DNA of 64,000 bases from Nocardioides sp. Root682 (GTDB taxonomy: Bacteria; Actinomycetota; Actinomycetes; Propionibacteriales; Nocardioidaceae): NCBI RefSeq assembly GCF_001427795.1, contig NZ_LMHJ01000002.1:496001-560000 (forward strand). The letters are read 5' to 3'. The notes under the pieces are model-generated. The model ran no database searches, was not told the origin of the DNA, and saw only the letters and a list, made by a program, of their open reading frames with translations. Numbering within the stretch: the first letter of the stretch is position 1; each line of letters opens with the position of its first letter. Of this stretch, positions 60,286-64,000 are shown one piece after another. The position numbers and the translations under genes were made by a program.

Positions 60286-62040
60286 ATGCATTTCGTCGGA
60301 GTCGACCTCGCGTGGGGCGACCGTAGGCCCACCGGTCTGGCTGTCCTCGACGAGGACGGCCAGCTGGTGTCGGTGGCCACGGTGACCAGTGACGACGAGA
60401 TCGTGGAGGCACTGGCGTCGTACGTCGAAGGCGACTGCCTGGTCGCCATCGACGCTCCGCTGATCGTGGTCAACAAGACCGGCAACCGCCCCGCGGAGGC
60501 CGAGCTGAACAAGGACTTCGCCCGTTTCGATGCGGGCGCGCACCCGTCGAACACCGGCAAGCCCGAGTTCAGCGGCCAGCCCCGTGGCGCGCGGATCGCA
60601 GGTCGTCTGGGGCTCGACATGAATCCACGGTCGGGACGCGCGCGCCGCGCCATCGAGGTCTACCCGCACCCCGCCACCGTGGCCCTGTTCCGGTTGGGGC
60701 GGACGCTCAAGTACAAGAACAAGGCGGGTCGCGACTTCGAACAGCTGCGCGCCGAGCTGCTCGTCCTGGTCAGCCTGGTCGAGGGGCTCGTCGCCGCGGA
60801 TCCGCCGATGACCGTCGGGGGCCCGGCCTGGACGGGGCTGCGCACGGCGGTCGAGACGGCAACGCGCAAGAGCGAGCTCCGCGTCGTCGAGGACCAGATC
60901 GACGCCGTGATCTGTGCGTATGTCGGACTCTTCGCCGACCGTCGGCCCGAGCAGACGGTGACCTACGGCGACTTCGAGACGGGCTACATCGTCACGCCTG
61001 CGCTTCCGGCCGACCTGGTCCCGGCGCCGAGGACAGCGGCGGCCGACGTGGGCGCTGCGGGTGCCGCCATTCGTGAGTACGCCGAGATCCAGCCTCAGCT
61101 CCGCCTGGCGACCGACCAATTCGTCCAGCTGGTCACCGCGATCCTCGACGAGGCGGGCATCAACTACCTGACCGTCACGGGCCGGGCGAAGTCGGTGTCC
61201 TCGTTTGCGGCCAAGGCCGCACGCACCGTGGACGGCCGACCCGTCTTCGGCGACCCGTTGCGCGAGATCACCGACCAGATCGGGATCCGTGTGATCACCT
61301 ACGTGCACAGCGACGTCCAGGCGGTCGCCGACCTGATGGAGGACCAGGTCGTCGTCCACGACGACCGCGACATGGGTCGCGAGACGGCCAGTGAAGGGCG
61401 CTGGGGCTACGCCAGCCGCCACCTGCTGGTCGGGCTGGATCCGGCGCGCGAGGGCCACGACGAGTTCGCACTGCTGCGCGGCAGGCAGGCCCAGATCCAG
61501 GTCCGCACGGTGCTGCAGCACGCCTGGGCCGAGTTCGAGCACGACATCCGTTACAAGGGCACGATCCCGGACGAGTACGTCCCTGACCTCGACCGCAGGT
61601 TCACCCTGGCTGCCGGGCTCCTCGAGCTCGCCGATCGCGAGTTCTCGACCATCCGCGACCGGCTCCAGTCGGGGATGACCGGACCGAGTGACGAGGCCGA
61701 GGACGACGACCCGCGGATCAGCCCACGCGAGCTGGCCGCCTTCCTCGCCGGTCAGTACTCCGACTCCGGCTGGTCCCGCACCGACCACTACACGTGGATC
61801 TCCGCGCTGGTGCTGGAGCTCGGCATCACCTCGCTCCACGAGCTCGGCGAGACGCTGCGGTCCGTGGACGACGAGGCGCTCAAGGAGCGGATGGACTATC
61901 GCTACCCGCCGGGCGCCGTACGACGGCTCGACGACGCCCTGCTGTGGGTGTACGGCGACACGTACGTCGACCTGCGCGCCAACGCTGATCGGGTGCCGGC
62001 GTTGCGGGCACGGCTGGCCAAGCTGCGCGGCGGAGCCTAG
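60286..62040 (+). CDS. DUF429 (RNase H-like) - RelA/SpoT synthetase fusion
   Basis: 584 aa. Residues 1-240: DUF429, a predicted RNase H-like nuclease fold (MHFVGVDLAWGDRRPTGLAV, VAIDAPLIVVNKTGNRPAE, AIEVYPHPATVALF, EDQIDAVICAY). Residues about 260-430: (p)ppGpp synthetase-type domain: GRAKSVSSFAAKAAR (ATP-binding pattern), ITDQIGIRVITY with D330, GYASRHLLVGL, and QIQVRTVLQHAWAEFEHD. In active synthetases the position before IQVRT-type residues is Glu (E-x-Q-I-R-T); here it is Q403. Residues 430-584 form a helical C-terminal region. Tail-to-tail with an alarmone synthetase, 4-bp overlap. Function not established; alarmone- or tRNA/RNA-directed roles are guesses. Confidence 0.82.
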   Translation: MHFVGVDLAWGDRRPTGLAVLDEDGQLVSVATVTSDDEIVEALASYVEGDCLVAIDAPLIVVNKTGNRPAEAELNKDFARFDAGAHPSNTGKPEFSGQPRGARIAGRLGLDMNPRSGRARRAIEVYPHPATVALFRLGRTLKYKNKAGRDFEQLRAELLVLVSLVEGLVAADPPMTVGGPAWTGLRTAVETATRKSELRVVEDQIDAVICAYVGLFADRRPEQTVTYGDFETGYIVTPALPADLVPAPRTAAADVGAAGAAIREYAEIQPQLRLATDQFVQLVTAILDEAGINYLTVTGRAKSVSSFAAKAARTVDGRPVFGDPLREITDQIGIRVITYVHSDVQAVADLMEDQVVVHDDRDMGRETASEGRWGYASRHLLVGLDPAREGHDEFALLRGRQAQIQVRTVLQHAWAEFEHDIRYKGTIPDEYVPDLDRRFTLAAGLLELADREFSTIRDRLQSGMTGPSDEAEDDDPRISPRELAAFLAGQYSDSGWSRTDHYTWISALVLELGITSLHELGETLRSVDDEALKERMDYRYPPGAVRRLDDALLWVYGDTYVDLRANADRVPALRARLAKLRGGA

Positions 62041-62696
62041 GAGCTGAGCGCGCGGACCTCGGTCCGCAGCCGCCCCATCTTCTGGTCGAGCGATGCTGCG
62101 GTGTCGGCCGCGTGGTGCAGCTCATCGAGCAACGTCGTGGGGACGATGCCGTCGTACTTGTAGTAGATCGAGTGCTCCACGCTGGCCCAGAAGTCCATCG
62201 CGATGGTGCGGATCTGCAGCTCGACCGGGACGTGCTCGGTGCGGTCGGACAGGAACACCGGCACCCGGATGATCAGGTGCAGGCTGCGATAGCCGTTGGC
62301 CTTGGGGGAGCGGATGTAGTCCTCGACCTCGAGCACCGTGACATCGGGCTGGCCGGTGAGCATGTCGCTGATCCAGTAGACGTCCGAGACGAACGGGCAC
62401 ACGATCCGGATCCCGGCGATGTCGCGGATCCTGGCCTCGATCTCCTCGAGGGTCGGCTCGCAGGCGATGCGTTCGACCTTCGCGAAGAGGCTCTCCACGG
62501 ACTTGAGCCGGGTGCGCACGTGCTCGATGGGACTGTGGTCGTGCGACTGCTCGAACTCCTCACGCAGGATGGAGATCTTCGTGGTCACCTCGTCCAGGGC
62601 GAACTGGTAGCGCATCCGGAAGCGCGCCATGCCGCCCTGGAGCTCCCGCAGCTGCGCGGCTAGGTCGTCGGACGGGGTGGTCTCGATCGTGCTCAC
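62037..62696 (-). CDS. Small alarmone synthetase (RelQ/YjbM-type GTP pyrophosphokinase)
   Basis: 219 aa, single RelA/SpoT synthetase domain, no hydrolase domain. Transfers pyrophosphate from ATP to GTP/GDP giving (p)ppGpp. Motifs intact: RTRLKSVESLFAKVER, IRDIAGIRIVCPF with D92, NGYRSLHLIIRV and PVELQIRTIAMDFWASVEHS with the catalytic E159. The GTG at 62696 gives VSTIETTPSDDLA. Convergent with the DUF429-RelA fusion, so the two synthetase domains face each other. Confidence 0.9.
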   Translation of the reverse strand: MSTIETTPSDDLAAQLRELQGGMARFRMRYQFALDEVTTKISILREEFEQSHDHSPIEHVRTRLKSVESLFAKVERIACEPTLEEIEARIRDIAGIRIVCPFVSDVYWISDMLTGQPDVTVLEVEDYIRSPKANGYRSLHLIIRVPVFLSDRTEHVPVELQIRTIAMDFWASVEHSIYYKYDGIVPTTLLDELHHAADTAASLDQKMGRLRTEVRALSS

Positions 62697-62752
62697 GTGA
62701 CGGGTCCTCCTGGCGGGTCGGAGTCCAGCATCCCTGACGTGGCCAAGCGGCC

Positions 62753-63421
62753 TCAGGCGTCGACGGGGCGCTCGTTGTACGCCTCGACGCGCTCCTGGCC
62801 GGTGAGGGAGTGGATCGCGTCCATGATCTCGTCGGTGACCTGGCGGCGGGCCCGTCCGGGAGCCACACCATCGAAACGGCCGACGAAGTCGAGCGGCTTG
62901 CCGAAGCGGATGGTCACCTTCGCGCGCCGCGGCAGGGCGCCGTCGACCGGCTGCAGGTTCTCGGTCCCGATCAGCCCGACGGGCACGACGGGGACGCCGG
63001 CGGTCAGGGCGAGCTGGGCGATGCCGGTACGGCCGCGGTAGAGCCTGCCGTCACGGGAGCGGGTGCCCTCGGGATAGACCCCGAACGCGTCACCGCGGCC
63101 GAGGACCTCCAGCGCGATGTCGAGGGACTTGAGCGCAGCCTGCGTGTCATCGCGGTCGACGGGAACCATGCCCAGGCCCTCGAACCAGGCCTTGCTCATC
63201 CGTCCCTTGATCCCGGGACCGGTGAAGTAGTCCGACTTCGCCAGGAAGACCACCTTGCGGGGCGCCACGATCGGGATGACCACGCTGTCGGCGAAGCTGA
63301 GGTGGTTGCTCGCGATCAGCACCGGCCCGGACATGGGGACGTGCTCGATGCCCTCGATCGTGGGGCGCCACACGGCGCGCGCGACGGGAGGGACGATGGC
63401 GTGGAGGACCTCGTAGAGCAC
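62753..63421 (-). CDS. plsC: 1-acylglycerol-3-phosphate O-acyltransferase (PlsC-like)
   Basis: 222 aa. Acylates lysophosphatidate in phospholipid synthesis at the membrane. HX4D motif NHLSFAD (H40, D45), KSDYFTGPGIKGRMSKAWFE, and the substrate motif VYPEGTRSRDG, then VPVVPVGLIGTENL. One amphipathic N-terminal helix. GTG at 63421. Separated by 56 nt from the alarmone synthetase gene on the same strand. Confidence 0.88.
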   Translation of the reverse strand: MLYEVLHAIVPPVARAVWRPTIEGIEHVPMSGPVLIASNHLSFADSVVIPIVAPRKVVFLAKSDYFTGPGIKGRMSKAWFEGLGMVPVDRDDTQAALKSLDIALEVLGRGDAFGVYPEGTRSRDGRLYRGRTGIAQLALTAGVPVVPVGLIGTENLQPVDGALPRRAKVTIRFGKPLDFVGRFDGVAPGRARRQVTDEIMDAIHSLTGQERVEAYNERPVDA

Positions 63422-63528
63422 GGACCCAGCCTAGAAGGCCCGGCGTCCGTCGTACCCATCCGCACGGAGGGGTGGGCTCGGTTCGTGGTGGTCGTCACCC
63501 GCGTGGCCGGCACTGGCATGATCCCCGC

Positions 63529-64000
63529 GTGACCGAGAACCGTGCGCAGGAGTGGAGCACCTGGCGCACCATCGTGGCCTTCGGGTTCGTCAGCCTGCTG
63601 GCCGACATGGTCTACGAGGGGATGCGATCCATCTCGGGTCCGTTCCTCGGCACGCTCGGCGCGTCGGCGCTGGTCGTCGGGATCGTCACCGGCGCCGGCG
63701 AGGCCATGGCGCTCCTGTTGCGACTCGGCACCGGACCCTGGGCGGACCGGAGCGGGCGGCACTGGCATCTGACGGTCGTCGGGTACTCCCTCACGGCGGT
63801 GTGCGTGCCGTTGCTGGCCCTGGCCCCGGCCGTGGGTACGGCGGGCGTGGCGGTCGCCGCAGCGTTGATCCTCTCCGAGCGGGCCGGCAAGGCGATCCGG
63901 AGTCCCGCCAAGTCCGCGCTCCTCGCGCGAGTGGCCTCGCGCGGGAGCCTCGGGAAGGCCTTCGGCGTCCACAAGGCGCTCGACCAGGTGGGTGCCTTCG
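63529..64000 (+). CDS. MFS transporter, N-terminal part, runs off window
   Basis: 157 codons are visible without a stop. Opens VTENRAQEWSTWRTIVAFGF after the GTG at 63529, then SLLADMVYEGMRSISGPFLG, an MFS TM1-2 pattern, with GPWADRSGRHWHLTVVGYSL as the TM2-3 loop motif A. Five hydrophobic segments are seen. A CATGAT hexamer 6 nt before the GTG may be the -10. Similar proteins are annotated as drug or unknown-substrate exporters. Divergent from plsC; the gap 63422-63528 holds nothing else evident. Confidence 0.78.
   Translation, partial: MTENRAQEWSTWRTIVAFGFVSLLADMVYEGMRSISGPFLGTLGASALVVGIVTGAGEAMALLLRLGTGPWADRSGRHWHLTVVGYSLTAVCVPLLALAPAVGTAGVAVAAALILSERAGKAIRSPAKSALLARVASRGSLGKAFGVHKALDQVGAF

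Noticed and set aside
59671..61839. 722-codon minus-strand frame across the PepSY and DUF429-RelA genes
   Set aside because: Runs opposite two well-supported genes and lacks any recognisable domain; typical artefact of third-position GC.

Overview
The window is about 70% GC and densely coded. GTG starts are frequent, overlaps of 1-8 bp between genes are common, and the gene families are those of a Gram-positive actinomycete. Gene order (priA-def-fmt-rsmB), SigE-type sigma factors and a two-regulon steroid catabolism cluster point to a Nocardioides-like member of the Nocardioidaceae. The genus is inferred from style and content; no rRNA gene is present to confirm it.

Layout. 1-8.2 kb: the 3' part of a secreted M4 metallopeptidase, then housekeeping genes priA, def, fmt and rsmB and a luciferase-like oxidoreductase. 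8.2-19.2 kb: a MerR/MFS efflux pair, two sigma factor/membrane protein pairs, an AAA ATPase, a LigD-type polymerase, kynureninase, rpe, and MOSC and OsmC proteins. 19.3-28.5 kb: steroid ring A/B degradation (MaoC hydratase, kstD, hsaEGF, hsaADCB) with KstR-type operators. 28.5-30.4 kb: a secreted trypsin-like protease and a TetR ligand-binding domain that lacks its DNA-binding half. 30.3-38.7 kb: the HIP (ring C/D) module fadE33-fadE32-fadE31-fadD3, divergent from fadE30-ipdF-kstR2-fadA6. 38.8-48.3 kb: non-steroid genes (two more sigma/membrane pairs, a PilZ protein, a GNAT protein, a lipoprotein, a dipeptidase). 48.35-53.6 kb: the second KstR2-type block, echA20-ipdA-ipdB-ipdC, divergent from two SDR genes. 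53.6-57.5 kb: two CYP125-like P450s flanking fadA5. 57.5-60.2 kb: an OmpR/HK two-component system with a PepSY protein. 60.3-64 kb: a DUF429-RelA/SpoT fusion facing a small alarmone synthetase, plsC, and the start of an MFS gene.

How the parts work together. By analogy with mycobacteria and rhodococci, CYP125 and FadA5 attack the sterol side chain. KstD, HsaA/B, HsaC and HsaD open rings A and B. HsaE/F/G turn the C6 fragment into pyruvate and propionyl-CoA. FadD3, FadE30, IpdF, IpdC, EchA20, IpdAB, FadE31-33 and FadA6 degrade the remaining two rings. Operators fit two regulators: TNNAACNNGTTNNA (KstR-like) at kstD/hsaE, hsaA, fadA5 and one cyp, and a near-identical TACCAAGCA-TT-TGCTTGGTA palindrome (KstR2-like) at both divergent HIP promoters. 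Most of these promoters look leaderless, with a TANNNT hexamer 6-8 nt before the start codon.

The most unusual observations are the DUF429-RelA/SpoT fusion with a Glu-to-Gln change at a catalytic position, tail-to-tail with an intact alarmone synthetase; short palindromic repeats read in the same frame inside or at the ends of five steroid genes; two CYP125 paralogs with the same core promoter but only one KstR box; and start codons preceded by hairpins.
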